DNA from: an uncultured Collinsella sp.
GTDB taxonomy: Bacteria > Actinomycetota > Coriobacteriia > Coriobacteriales > Coriobacteriaceae
Reading direction: 5' to 3'
Assembly: GCA_902470805.1 (NCBI GenBank)
Contig: CABRHX010000033.1
Span: 1-19,002 of the forward strand
Length of the DNA stretch: 19,002 bases
In this document: positions 1 to 6,980 of the stretch, one piece after another
How positions within the stretch are numbered: the first letter of the stretch is position 1
How the letters are laid out: each line of letters opens with the position of its first letter
Translations under genes and position numbers: made by a program
Notes under the pieces: model-generated
What the model was told of the DNA's origin: nothing
Database searches by the model: none
Seen by the model: only the letters and a program-made list of their open reading frames with translations

Positions 1-26
1 AAATCCAAGGGTTATACCCTAAGAGC

Positions 27-54
27 AAACCACCCCTTTTAGGGGTGGTTTTGA
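27..54 (+). terminator. Rho-independent terminator of a gene left of the window
   Basis: An 11-bp perfect stem (27-37 with 41-51, AAACCACCCCT / AGGGGTGGTTT) closes a 3-nt loop, and the right arm runs into a short T run. It probably ends a transcript entering from the left. The A-rich left flank means it could also work on the other strand. Confidence 0.7.
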
Positions 55-121
55 TGGGGGCACGAATGGTCCGCTCCGACCTGCAAAATCTGTACTCGCG
101 ATGCGAATGACGCCCCTAACC

Positions 122-150
122 TTAAACTTTAGCTTGAACTTAGCTATAAT
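122..150 (+). promoter_or_regulatory. Candidate sigma-70 promoter for the lipoprotein gene
   Basis: A perfect -10 hexamer, TATAAT, lies at 145-150. A weak -35 (TTAAAC, 122-127) is 17 bp upstream. Transcription would start near 157, leaving a leader of more than 320 nt before the lipoprotein start codon. The call rests mainly on the -10. Confidence 0.45.
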
Positions 151-156
151 GCGCTA

Positions 157-499
157 CGTTCCTACCAGGCTGTGGTTGCGGACGGACGAAATGCCCGTTC
201 TAGTCCAAGACAGACGCGGTCAAAGGGATCCACGTAAGCGACCGCGTGCGCGCGGCGCGATCATGGCGCGTCCTAGATGTAAGCCGCACCGTCCGTTCTA
301 CTTTCTTTGGGGCAATACCGCCTCGCGGGCGAGCGGGCCAGTCGTGAAGGTGGCTGCGGCCCCCCGAGCAAACGCTCCGGTGCGCAAGTGTGGGGTCAAA
401 TACCAGGTCAGCTGGTGGGAACAACCTGATATTCCGCGCAACGCACGGATCGTATACGACACAGAAGGCAGGGTAGTGGACATGGTGAGGGGCAGCTTG
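157..499 (+). other. Long GC-rich leader, no assigned function
   Basis: This stretch between the candidate promoter and the lipoprotein start contains no convincing gene. The reading frame is open from 101 into the lipoprotein gene, but its translation is Arg/Pro-rich and has no recognisable domain, as expected of untranslated GC-rich DNA. Small hairpins are visible, for example ACCAG-N5-CTGGT at 402-416 and CTCGC/GCGAG near 322-333. I compared it by eye with the conserved cores of RNase P RNA, tmRNA, SRP RNA, T-box and the common riboswitches and found no match. Confidence 0.35.
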
Positions 500-1507
500 A
501 TGCACGCGGCTCGGTTAGGTGCTGGGGCCGCAGCGGTCATCGCCGTTTTGGGCCTGAGCGGATGCGCGTTCAACCCGCTGTCTACGTTCACGACTCCCAC
601 GATCGACCAGATCGAGTACGAGACCGTCACGCCGGCGGTGTCGGACGATGCCCTGGTCACTCCCGGAACCCTGACGGTCGCCCTCGATACTTCCGATGCG
701 CCGCAGGCCATGCAGGGCGCCGACGGCGAGCTCACGGGATATGCGGTCGACGCCGCCCGCGCCCTCGCAAGCCGCATGGGCCTTAAGGTCGCCTTTGTCG
801 ATGCGTCCTCGGCAGGTTCCGCGCTCGGCGACAAAAAGGCCGATATCTTTATCGGCGAGATCAACTCCACGGACGGGGACGTTAGCTCGCTCGGCACCTG
901 CCTGTACGATGCCGCTTCCGTGTTCGGTAAAACCAGCGATGGTGGGTCGCTAAGCGTTTCCACCGATACCCTTAACACGTCTACTCTGGGTATTCAGATG
1001 TCCTCGGCCTCGCAGGAGGCGCTTGCTAAGCAGAGCATCACCGCCAACCAAAAGACCTACTCCAACATCAACGAGTGCTTTGAGGCGCTCGAGTCCGGCG
1101 AGGTCGACTATGTGATCTGCGACTCCACGGCCGGCGGCTACCTTGCACGCCTGATGAGCGAGGTCTCCTATGTCGGTGCGCTCGAGGCGCCCTCGACGCT
1201 TGGTGTTGCAGGCCTTTCGTCCAATGACGAACTGTGTCGTGCCGTGAGCGATGCCCTCGACGGTATTACGGCCGACGGCACGCTCGAGGCGGTCCACTGC
1301 GTCTGGTACGGCACGATGCCCTACGACCTCACCACTAAGACGGTTTCGGGCGCTAACGTGCAGCCGGGCGACTCTGAGTCCAGTGAGACCACGTCTTCCG
1401 GCAGCGAGTCCTCCGATTCCAACAATGAGACCGCATCCTCCGAGGACAAATCGTCCAGCCAGGAAGGCACCATCACCGACGACGACATTAACAAACTCAA
1501 TAGCTAG
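500..1507 (+). CDS. Solute-binding lipoprotein, family 3 type (orphan)
   Basis: Predicted surface lipoprotein of 335 aa. It has a short N-region, a hydrophobic stretch and the lipobox LSGC, so Cys22 would be lipidated after signal peptidase II cleavage. The body resembles the periplasmic/extracellular amino-acid-binding fold (SBP_bac_3): TPGTLTVALD opens lobe 1, GELTGYAVDAARALASRMG is the usual ligand-binding start, and GEVDYVICDSTAG fits the second crossover. The C-terminus is a disordered Ser/Glu/Asp tail of about 45 residues ending in DDDINKLNS, which is unusual for binding proteins. No permease or ATPase gene is adjacent, so the ligand and any transport role are unknown; sensing or scavenging with a distant ABC system is possible. 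The ATG at 500 is preferred because GAGGGG lies 7 nt upstream; ATG 482 is a close alternative and would add six residues. The in-frame extension back to 101 is not supported. Confidence 0.8.
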   Translation: MHAARLGAGAAAVIAVLGLSGCAFNPLSTFTTPTIDQIEYETVTPAVSDDALVTPGTLTVALDTSDAPQAMQGADGELTGYAVDAARALASRMGLKVAFVDASSAGSALGDKKADIFIGEINSTDGDVSSLGTCLYDAASVFGKTSDGGSLSVSTDTLNTSTLGIQMSSASQEALAKQSITANQKTYSNINECFEALESGEVDYVICDSTAGGYLARLMSEVSYVGALEAPSTLGVAGLSSNDELCRAVSDALDGITADGTLEAVHCVWYGTMPYDLTTKTVSGANVQPGDSESSETTSSGSESSDSNNETASSEDKSSSQEGTITDDDINKLNS

Positions 1508-1573
1508 TTATTGCTAGGGGTGGTGTCTCCTATACGTTGGAAAGGACACCTCTTCACGGTTTCAACACGCACT

Positions 1574-1607
1574 GCCGGGCTTCCCCGATGGGGGAGCCCG
1601 GCTTTTT
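1574..1607 (+). terminator. Rho-independent terminator of the lipoprotein gene
   Basis: A 13-bp stem (1574-1586 with 1590-1602, GCCGGGC.../...GCCCGGC, one T-G pair) has a 3-nt GAT loop and is followed by five T. It isolates the lipoprotein gene from hpf. Confidence 0.9.
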
Positions 1608-1824
1608 CATCCCAATAAAATCAGCAGGTCAAAGCCAATTTTCGGGACCAAATACAAAGCCGCCGGCCCCCTCCTATAGCGCACTTTGCCATGGAAAAGT
1701 ACGAGACTTCGGTATGCGGTATCAAGCAATCGTTATTCGGGTCTTTAGGAATCCGCGTGATTAAATGCACGGCAATGGGTACATAGCCAGTACAGTAAGT
1801 CCCCGAGGCAGATTGGAGCCACGT
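1608..1824 (+). other. Intergenic region upstream of hpf
   Basis: About 217 bp between the terminator and the hpf start. It must hold the hpf promoter, but I see no hexamer pair close enough to consensus to name. The best -35-like match is TTGCCA at 1686-1691, and it lacks a good -10. Short open frames here have no SD and no recognisable product. Confidence 0.4.
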
Positions 1825-2409
1825 ATGGATATCAAGGTTTCTGGACGCAAGACGACGGTAACCGATGCTCTGCGTGCGCATGTGGATGAGAAGATCGGCG
1901 AGGCGCTCAAGGTTTTCGATATCGAGCCCATGACAGTCGACGTCGTTCTTCGCTATGAGAAGAACCCCTCGAACCCCAACCCGGCAATCGTCGAGGTCAC
2001 GGTTCGTGCCCGCGGCTCTGTGATTCGCGTTGCCGAGCACGGCGCAGATATGTATGCCGCCATCGATCTCTCCGCCGATAAGGTCACCCGCCAGCTGCGC
2101 AAGTTTAAGACCAAGGTCGTGGATAACCGCCAGGGTGGTGCCAGCGCCGCGGATGTTGCGCCGGTCGAGCGCGTCGAGGATCTGGCCGACCTGCTGCTGC
2201 CCGAGGAGGACGACGACCTGCTCGTCCGCGAGAAGGTCATCGATGTCACTCCGATGACTGAGGAGCAGGCGCTGGTGCAGACCGATTTGCTGGGCCACGA
2301 CTTCTACGTGTTCGAGAACGCGACGACCGGTCTCATCAATGTGGTGTATCACCGTAAGAATGGTGGATATGGCATCATCAAGCCCCGCATCGAAACACTT
2401 GACGAGTAA
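1825..2409 (+). CDS. hpf: Ribosome hibernation promoting factor, long form
   Basis: A 194-aa protein that silences ribosomes in stationary phase or stress by binding the decoding centre and joining two 70S particles into an inactive 100S dimer. The N-terminal S30AE/RaiA-type domain covers about residues 1-105 (MDIKVSGRKTTVTDALRAHV, with VEVTVRARGSVIRV). An acidic linker rich in Glu/Asp follows. The C-terminal dimerisation domain (about 135-194) contains HDFYVFENATTGLINVVYHR and GGYGIIKP, which are typical of long HPF. The length matches the family. The ATG at 1825 is chosen because GGAG lies 6 nt upstream and the S30AE domain starts exactly there; the frame is open further upstream (to 1765) without an SD. 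It is transcribed alone or with the following degV-family gene. In actinobacteria and firmicutes long HPF is the usual form; function is inferred from homology. Confidence 0.95.
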   Translation: MDIKVSGRKTTVTDALRAHVDEKIGEALKVFDIEPMTVDVVLRYEKNPSNPNPAIVEVTVRARGSVIRVAEHGADMYAAIDLSADKVTRQLRKFKTKVVDNRQGGASAADVAPVERVEDLADLLLPEEDDDLLVREKVIDVTPMTEEQALVQTDLLGHDFYVFENATTGLINVVYHRKNGGYGIIKPRIETLDE

Positions 2410-2414
2410 AATAC

Positions 2415-2434
2415 GTTAACTTGCATGAGTTAAC
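2415..2434. repeat. Inverted repeat GTTAACT-N6-AGTTAAC
   Basis: Two perfect 7-nt arms around TGCATG, lying between the hpf stop and the terminator hairpin. A TTGACG at 2399-2404 sits 16 bp before TTGCAT (2421-2426), so the repeat could overlap the -10 of a weak promoter for the next gene. It may be an operator or only part of the termination structure. Confidence 0.4.
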
Positions 2435-2438
2435 GGTT

Positions 2439-2470
2439 GGCGGCCATCCCATGCGGGTGGCCGCCTTTTT
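2439..2470 (+). terminator. Rho-independent terminator after hpf, possible attenuator
   Basis: An 11-bp stem (2439-2449 with 2455-2465, GGCGGCCATCC / GGGTGGCCGCC with one T-G pair) has a 5-nt loop and five T. The SD of the next gene begins only five bases after the T run, so there is no room for a promoter downstream of it. Confidence 0.9.
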
Positions 2471-2488
2471 ACGTAAGGAGTCGCTTTG

Positions 2489-3442
2489 ATGGACAAGGCC
2501 GCATCCGCCGGTCATTCGAACCGTTGCCGCATCGTCGTCGATACCTGCTGCGACTTTAGCCCCGAGGTCGCTGCGAACCTCGATGTCGATATCCTGGGTT
2601 TCCCCTTCATTATCGATGGCGAAGAGCGCACGGACGACATCTGGTCGAGCATCACACCCAAGGAGTTCTACGACCGGATGCGCGCCGGTGCCCGCGTGTC
2701 CACCTCGGCTGTGTCGCTCGGTCGCTATATCGAGTTCTTTACCGAGTGCGCCAAAGAGGGCACGCCCACGGTCTACCTGTGCTTTACCTCGGCGCTGTCG
2801 TCGAGCTACAACTCCGCGTGCCAGGCGGCAGATGCCGTGCGCGCCGAGTATCCCAACTTTGAGCTGTACGTGGTCGACAACGCTCTGCCCTGTGCGACCG
2901 GCGAGCTCTTGGCGCTCGAGGCCGTCCGTCAACGCTCGGCGGGACTCACCGCCAAACAGCTGGTCGACTGGGCAAACGAGGCCAAGACCTATGTCCACGG
3001 CTACTTTACGCTCGAGAGCTTTGACGCGCTGGCTGCCGGCGGCCGCATTCCGCCTGCGGCGGCACAGCTCACGGCAAAGCTCGACGTCAAGCCCGAGCTC
3101 TCTTACGACCTTGCCGGCTCGCTGTCGCTGATCGGCGTCAACCGCGGCCGCAAGAAGGCGCTCAAGTCCATCCTCAAGTCGTTCCGCGAGAACTATGTGC
3201 CCGATCGCACCATGCCCATCGCCATCATGACGGCCGATGCCGAGAAGGATGGTGACTGGCTCGAGGCTGCCGTTCGCAAGGAGGAAGGTTGCGCCGACGT
3301 CACGATTATCCGTAGTTCCGTCGGTCCTACCATTGGCTCGCACGTGGGGCCCGGCATGGTGGCGCTTGCGTTTTGGGGCAAGAACCGCGCCGAGAAAGCC
3401 TCGCTTTCCGACCGCATCGCACGCCGTGTGCGTGGTGAGTAG
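2489..3442 (+). CDS. DegV family fatty-acid-binding protein
   Basis: A 317-aa cytoplasmic protein of the DegV family (PF02645). Members bind a fatty acid in a cleft between two domains; characterised homologues (FakB) present the fatty acid to the kinase FakA. Visible family marks are the start RIVVDTCCDFSPE, the Ser motif FTSALSSSYNSA that normally contacts the lipid carboxylate, FTLESFDALAAGGRI (the usual L..GGRI element) and the late RGRKKALKSI. The N-terminus is about 12 residues longer than the core. ATG 2489 is preferred over TTG 2486 because AAGGAG (2475-2480) lies 8 nt upstream. No FakA-like gene is in the window. It is slightly longer than typical members (about 280-290 aa). The gene sits just after a terminator hairpin, so its expression probably depends on read-through or on a promoter inside hpf. 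Confidence 0.9.
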   Translation: MDKAASAGHSNRCRIVVDTCCDFSPEVAANLDVDILGFPFIIDGEERTDDIWSSITPKEFYDRMRAGARVSTSAVSLGRYIEFFTECAKEGTPTVYLCFTSALSSSYNSACQAADAVRAEYPNFELYVVDNALPCATGELLALEAVRQRSAGLTAKQLVDWANEAKTYVHGYFTLESFDALAAGGRIPPAAAQLTAKLDVKPELSYDLAGSLSLIGVNRGRKKALKSILKSFRENYVPDRTMPIAIMTADAEKDGDWLEAAVRKEEGCADVTIIRSSVGPTIGSHVGPGMVALAFWGKNRAEKASLSDRIARRVRGE

Positions 3443-3534
3443 ACAGGCGCTACGACCACAGGCGCCCCGCAGCTCAAGCGCTGGCACCGAGTATTCAACC
3501 TGGTAACAACACCCAACCCAAAAGGAAAGGTTTC

Positions 3535-4614
3535 ATGGCAAACAAGCTCTCTGTCGCATTTATCGGCACCGGAATCATGGGTGCCCCCATCGCCGGCCAC
3601 ATCCTGGATGCCGGCTATCCCGTCACGGTCAACAACCGCACCAAGTCCAAGGCCGCCGCGCTTATCGAGCGCGGTGCCGTTTGGGCCGATACGCCGGCCG
3701 ACGCCGTGGCGAACGCCGATGTCGTCTTTACCATGGTGGGCTATCCCTCCGAGGTCGAGGAACTCTACCTGGCGGGCGACGGCCTGCTCGCGTGCACCAA
3801 GCCGGGCGCGGTGCTGATCGACCTCACCACGAGCTCCCCCGAGCTGGCGCGCGACATTGCCGAGGCCGCCCAGGTCTCCGGTCGCATGGCGTTTGACTGC
3901 CCCGTCACCGGCGGCGAGTCGGGTGCTATCGCCGGCACGCTTACGGCTATCGTGGGCGCCACCGAGAACGACATTGCCCCGGTCCGCGATATCCTTTCCA
4001 CCTTTGCGGCCAACATCTGCTGCTTCGACGGCGCCGGCAAGGGCCAGGCTGCCAAGCTCGCCAACCAGGTGTCGCTGGGCGCCTGCATGGTCGGCATGGC
4101 AGACGCCATGGCATTTGCCGAGCTGAGCGGCCTTGACCTGGAGAAGACCCGCCAGATGATCCTGGGCGGCACCGGCAAGTCCGGCGCCATGGAGAGCCTT
4201 GCCCCCAAGGCGCTCGACGGCGACTACAAGCCCGGCTTTATGGTCGAGCATTTCATTAAGGACCTGCGCCTGGCCCTTGCTTACGCCGACGACCGCGAGC
4301 TCGCGCTGCCCGGCGCCGACGTCGCCTTTACGCTCTACGACATGCTCGACGCCATCGGTGGCGCCAAGCTGGGCACCCAGGCCATCACGGTTCTCTACAA
4401 GGAGGAGGCCGACGCCATCGCCGCCGGTCTGGACTGGTCGCAGTATCGCCCCGAGGAGCATGGCGCTCACGAGGAAGGTTGCGGTTGCGGCGAGCATGGC
4501 GACGACCACGAGTGCGGTTGCGGCCATCACCACGGCGAGGACCACGAGTGCTGCGGCGGCCACGGCCATGACGACGGCCACGAGTGCTGCTGCGGCCACC
4601 ATCACGGGGAGTAG
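3535..4614 (+). CDS. NAD(P)-dependent beta-hydroxyacid dehydrogenase with His/Cys-rich tail
   Basis: A 359-aa soluble oxidoreductase of the 3-hydroxyisobutyrate / tartronate-semialdehyde reductase family. The Rossmann motif GTGIMG is at 11-16, and NNRTKSK at 33-39 places an Arg just after beta-2, which favours NADP. DCPVTGGESGAIAGTL (121-136) is the substrate loop, GAGKGQAAKLANQ (167-179) supplies catalytic Lys174, and KDLRLAL (242-248) is the C-domain signature. The catalytic core ends near residue 305, as usual. The remaining 53 residues are a tail with about 14 His and 9 Cys in loose repeats of the form DHEC-C-C-GHHH. That tail is not part of the family and looks like a metal-binding or metal-storage extension. 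An SD-like AAAGGAAAGG lies just upstream. It is the first gene of a tightly spaced run of four. The precise substrate cannot be read from the sequence. Confidence 0.92.
   Translation: MANKLSVAFIGTGIMGAPIAGHILDAGYPVTVNNRTKSKAAALIERGAVWADTPADAVANADVVFTMVGYPSEVEELYLAGDGLLACTKPGAVLIDLTTSSPELARDIAEAAQVSGRMAFDCPVTGGESGAIAGTLTAIVGATENDIAPVRDILSTFAANICCFDGAGKGQAAKLANQVSLGACMVGMADAMAFAELSGLDLEKTRQMILGGTGKSGAMESLAPKALDGDYKPGFMVEHFIKDLRLALAYADDRELALPGADVAFTLYDMLDAIGGAKLGTQAITVLYKEEADAIAAGLDWSQYRPEEHGAHEEGCGCGEHGDDHECGCGHHHGEDHECCGGHGHDDGHECCCGHHHGE
4453..4611 (+). repeat. Degenerate tandem repeats encoding the His/Cys tail
   Basis: The 3' end of the dehydrogenase gene consists of imperfect repeats of about 36-39 bp, each encoding roughly (D/E)DHEC(C/G)(C/G)GHHH. 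They include the recurring stretches GACCACGAGTGC and GGCCATCACCACGG. Such repeats can expand or contract by slippage. Confidence 0.7.
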
Positions 4615-4619
4615 CGCCT

Positions 4620-5048
4620 ATGAGCTGGACGTTCGTGGTGCTTGCGCTGGCGCTCTTTCTCTTTGCGATTTACATCGGCTTTTTGTGCGGCCAGTGGGCG
4701 TGCGAAAAGCGCGTGATCACCAAGCGCGACTACTGGATTGCCAACTTTGCAGGAGCGGCGGCAGTCGTCCTGCTGACCTGGGTGTTCTCGCTGTTCCCCC
4801 TGGTGCAGTTTGCGCCGATCGGCTGGCTCGGTGGCTTTATCGCCGGTCTTAAGATGAGCTTTGGCGAGTCCGTCGGTCCGTGGCGCAAGCACGACGAGGT
4901 CTTTAACGTCAACAAGGCTCATCGAGCCGCCGCCGACGCGGGCGACGCCGAGGAGCGCCGCCGCGCACGTCGCAATGGCGCGGCCGACCGACAGCTCATC
5001 TCGGTCACCGATGACAGCAAGGGTGCTGGCAAGCACGCTAAGAAATAG
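4620..5048 (+). CDS. Small membrane protein of unknown function
   Basis: A 142-aa protein I do not recognise. Two hydrophobic segments are visible: WTFVVLALALFLFAIYIGFLCGQW (about 3-26) and IANFAGAAAVVLLTWVFSLFPLVQFAPIGWLGGFIAGL (about 40-77, possibly a helix plus a re-entrant part). They are separated by a basic loop (EKRVITKRDYW). The C-terminal half is a charged, probably cytoplasmic tail rich in Arg, Ala and Lys ending KGAGKHAKK. ATG 4620 is chosen because GGGGAG (4606-4611) lies 8 nt upstream; the open frame extends back to 4584 without an SD. It starts 5 bp after the dehydrogenase stop, with its SD inside that gene, so the two are probably translationally coupled. No functional claim is made. 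Confidence 0.8.
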   Translation: MSWTFVVLALALFLFAIYIGFLCGQWACEKRVITKRDYWIANFAGAAAVVLLTWVFSLFPLVQFAPIGWLGGFIAGLKMSFGESVGPWRKHDEVFNVNKAHRAAADAGDAEERRRARRNGAADRQLISVTDDSKGAGKHAKK

Positions 5049-5063
5049 TAAGAAGAGGTAACT

Positions 5064-5762
5064 ATGGCAGAAAACAAAGACGAACAGCTCACCGACGAGG
5101 AGCTGGCACAGCTCCAGCTGGCAGAGGAGAACGAGAACGCCGTCGATCGCCTGGTCCAGGAGCTCGGCTGCCCCACGCGCCGCATCCGCCAGTTTGCCGC
5201 CCGCGTGCTGCACCTGCTTGCCGAGCGCGATCCGCAGCGCGCCGTGCCCTGCGTGCCCGCGCTGATCGAGGCACTCGACCGCCCCGAGGCGCAGACCCGC
5301 TGGGAGGCCCTCGATGCCCTGACGGCGCTCGCCACCACCTGCCCTGAGCAGCTGGGCGATGCCTTTGAGGGCGCCGAGACTGCACTGTTCGACGAGATCT
5401 CCTCCACGCTGCGCTATGCCGCCTTCCGCCTGCTGTGCGTGTGGGGTGCCACGAGTGTCGAGCGTTCGCGCGAGGCTTGGCCTATCCTGGACGAGGCCAT
5501 CCAGTGCTACCACGGTGACCTCGAGTATCGCGACATGCTCGGTTGCCTGTACGAGTTTTGCCAGGGCGAGATCGACGCCGAGGTTGCCGAGAAGCTTGCG
5601 CTGCGCCTTAAGTTCGATGCCGAGAACGGTAAGGGCAGCTATCTCAAGGCCCGTTCGAGCGAGATTTGCGAAATGCTTGTTAAACGTTTTGGCCTGGATC
5701 TCTCCAAAAAGAAGAAGCGTGCTAGCGTTAAAAAATCTGACGACGCCGAAGACGAGGAGTAA
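5064..5762 (+). CDS. HEAT-repeat-like protein
   Basis: A 232-aa soluble, acidic protein made almost wholly of predicted helices. The N-terminus (1-30) is Glu-rich. Residues about 33-100 contain two helix pairs with HEAT character (TRRIRQFAARVLHLLAERDP and ALIEALDRPEAQTRWEALDALTALA). A third, looser pair (LRYAAFRLLCVWGATSVERS) and further helices follow. The C-terminus is a basic cluster (KKKKRASVKK) and then an acidic end (DDAEDEE). HEAT arrays usually act as protein-binding scaffolds; no enzymatic residues are evident. AGAAGAGG precedes the ATG. It sits 15 bp after the membrane protein gene and 6 bp before the isocitrate dehydrogenase gene, so it is probably co-transcribed with both. The partner is unknown. 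Confidence 0.8.
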   Translation: MAENKDEQLTDEELAQLQLAEENENAVDRLVQELGCPTRRIRQFAARVLHLLAERDPQRAVPCVPALIEALDRPEAQTRWEALDALTALATTCPEQLGDAFEGAETALFDEISSTLRYAAFRLLCVWGATSVERSREAWPILDEAIQCYHGDLEYRDMLGCLYEFCQGEIDAEVAEKLALRLKFDAENGKGSYLKARSSEICEMLVKRFGLDLSKKKKRASVKKSDDAEDEE

Positions 5763-5768
5763 CAGATT

Positions 5769-6854
5769 ATGGCGCACGATGTAGTCCTGATTCCCGGTGA
5801 CGGTATCGGTCCCGAGATTACGCAGGCCATGCGCCGCGTGGTCGAGGCCACCGGTGTCCAGATCAACTGGAACGTCCAGGAGGCCGGCGCCGGCGTCATG
5901 GACGAGTTTGGCACGCCGCTGCCCCAGCACGTCCTCGATGCGGTCGAGCAGACCAAGGTTGCCATCAAGGGCCCCATCACCACACCGGTCGGCACGGGTT
6001 TCCGCAGCGTCAACGTGGCCCTGCGCAAGCATTTCGACCTGTACGCCTGCGTGCGCCCCTGTCTGTCGCAGCCGGGTGACGGCTCGCGTTTCCGCGATGT
6101 CGACCTGGTCATCGTGCGCGAGAACACCGAGGACCTCTACGCCGGCATCGAGTTCGATGAGGGCGCTGCCGAGGTCGAGGAGCTCTCGCAGCTCGTCGAG
6201 CGTTCGGGCCAAAAGACCTTCGCCGCCGATTCCGCGATCTCGATCAAGCCGATCTCCATCGCCAAGAGCCGTCGCATTGTGGAGTATGCCTTTGAGTATG
6301 CCCGTCGCTGCGGCCGCAAAAAGGTGACGGCCGTGCACAAGGCCAACATCATGAAGGCGACCGACGGCCTGTTCCTGCGCGTTGCGCGCGAGGTGGCCGC
6401 CAACTATCCCGATATCGAGTTCAACGACAAGATTGTCGACGCCACCTGCATGGGCCTGGTCCAGAACCCCAACGACTTCGATGTTCTGGTGCTGCCCAAC
6501 CTGTACGGCGACATCGTGAGCGACCTGTGCGCCGGCCTGGTGGGCGGCTTGGGTATGGCCCCCGGCTCCAACATCGGTGCCGACTGCGCCATCTTCGAGG
6601 CTACGCACGGCTCCGCGCCCGATATCGCTGGCCAGGATATCGCCAACCCCACAGCCGAGATCCTCTCTGCTGCGATGATGCTCGATCACCTGGGCGAGAA
6701 CGATGCTGCCAATCGCATTCGCGCTGCCGTTTCTGCCACGCTCGACGAGGGCGAGCAGGTTACCGGTGACGTGCGTCGTGCCCAGACCGGCTCCGTTGAG
6801 GGCGCTGTGGGCACGCAGGCCTTTGCCGATGCCGTTATCGCGCATCTGGTCTAA
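5769..6854 (+). CDS. icd: Isocitrate dehydrogenase, NAD-type
   Basis: A 361-aa member of the isocitrate/isopropylmalate dehydrogenase family that oxidatively decarboxylates isocitrate to 2-oxoglutarate. Key features are the start VLIPGDGIGPEI, the isocitrate-type substrate motif SVNVALR (80-86) with DLYACVRP, VRENTEDLYAG (116-126, catalytic Tyr124), Lys191 in VHKANIMK, and the metal ligands Asp224, Asp248 and Asp252 around LVLPNLYGDIVSDLCAGLVGGLG. In the cofactor loop HGSAPDIAGQDIANP, Asp285-Ile286 replace the Lys-Tyr pair of NADP enzymes such as E. coli Icd, so NAD is predicted. Isopropylmalate dehydrogenase is less likely because of the SxNxxLR and ENTED motifs; homoisocitrate dehydrogenase cannot be fully excluded. 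GAGGAG at the 3' end of the HEAT gene serves as SD. No citrate synthase or aconitase gene is nearby. Confidence 0.9.
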   Translation: MAHDVVLIPGDGIGPEITQAMRRVVEATGVQINWNVQEAGAGVMDEFGTPLPQHVLDAVEQTKVAIKGPITTPVGTGFRSVNVALRKHFDLYACVRPCLSQPGDGSRFRDVDLVIVRENTEDLYAGIEFDEGAAEVEELSQLVERSGQKTFAADSAISIKPISIAKSRRIVEYAFEYARRCGRKKVTAVHKANIMKATDGLFLRVAREVAANYPDIEFNDKIVDATCMGLVQNPNDFDVLVLPNLYGDIVSDLCAGLVGGLGMAPGSNIGADCAIFEATHGSAPDIAGQDIANPTAEILSAAMMLDHLGENDAANRIRAAVSATLDEGEQVTGDVRRAQTGSVEGAVGTQAFADAVIAHLV

Positions 6855-6866
6855 GGTATGCACGCT

Positions 6867-6897
6867 GCAAACGCCTAAATAGTACTTAAGTGTTTGC
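6867..6897 (+). repeat. Hairpin after icd
   Basis: A 12-bp imperfect stem (6867-6878 with 6886-6897, GCAAACGCCTAA / TTAAGTGTTTGC, one mismatch and one G-T) with a 7-nt loop. It has no T tract and may be an mRNA 3' stabilising structure or part of a double termination region. Confidence 0.4.
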
Positions 6898-6913
6898 GTA
6901 TAACCTAAGAATC

Positions 6914-6948
6914 AATACGCCCGGCGCTCTGCCGGGCGTATTCTATTG
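6914..6948 (+). terminator. Rho-independent terminator of the dehydrogenase-icd run
   Basis: A perfect 12-bp stem (6914-6925 with 6931-6942, AATACGCCCGGC / GCCGGGCGTATT) with a 5-nt loop. The T tract (TTCTATT) is weak, so termination may be incomplete. Confidence 0.75.
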
Positions 6949-6980
6949 GGGACTATGTTTCCTAACAAGGAGTAACTGAT

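Noticed and set aside
101..481. Known structural RNA or riboswitch
   Set aside because: I looked for conserved cores of RNase P, tmRNA, SRP, T-box, TPP, FMN, cobalamin and glycine elements on both strands and found none; a covariance search would be decisive.
101..499. N-terminal extension of the lipoprotein gene back to 101
   Set aside because: The extension has no SD, no domain and an Arg/Pro-rich composition, and it would put the signal peptide and lipobox in the middle of the protein. The lipoprotein signal fixes the start near 482-500.
1537..1764. Small open frame between the lipoprotein gene and hpf
   Set aside because: It spans the terminator hairpin, has no SD and its translation has no recognisable features.
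2378..4605. Long minus-strand frames opposite the degV and dehydrogenase genes
   Set aside because: They mirror the codon periodicity of the real plus-strand genes and encode repetitive Val/Ala/Gly-rich sequences without SDs.
4602..6863. 753-codon open frame on the minus strand
   Set aside because: It runs antisense across three well-supported genes with clear families; long antisense frames are common in GC-rich DNA. Its translation is low-complexity with many Gly/Ala/Leu/Asp and no domain.
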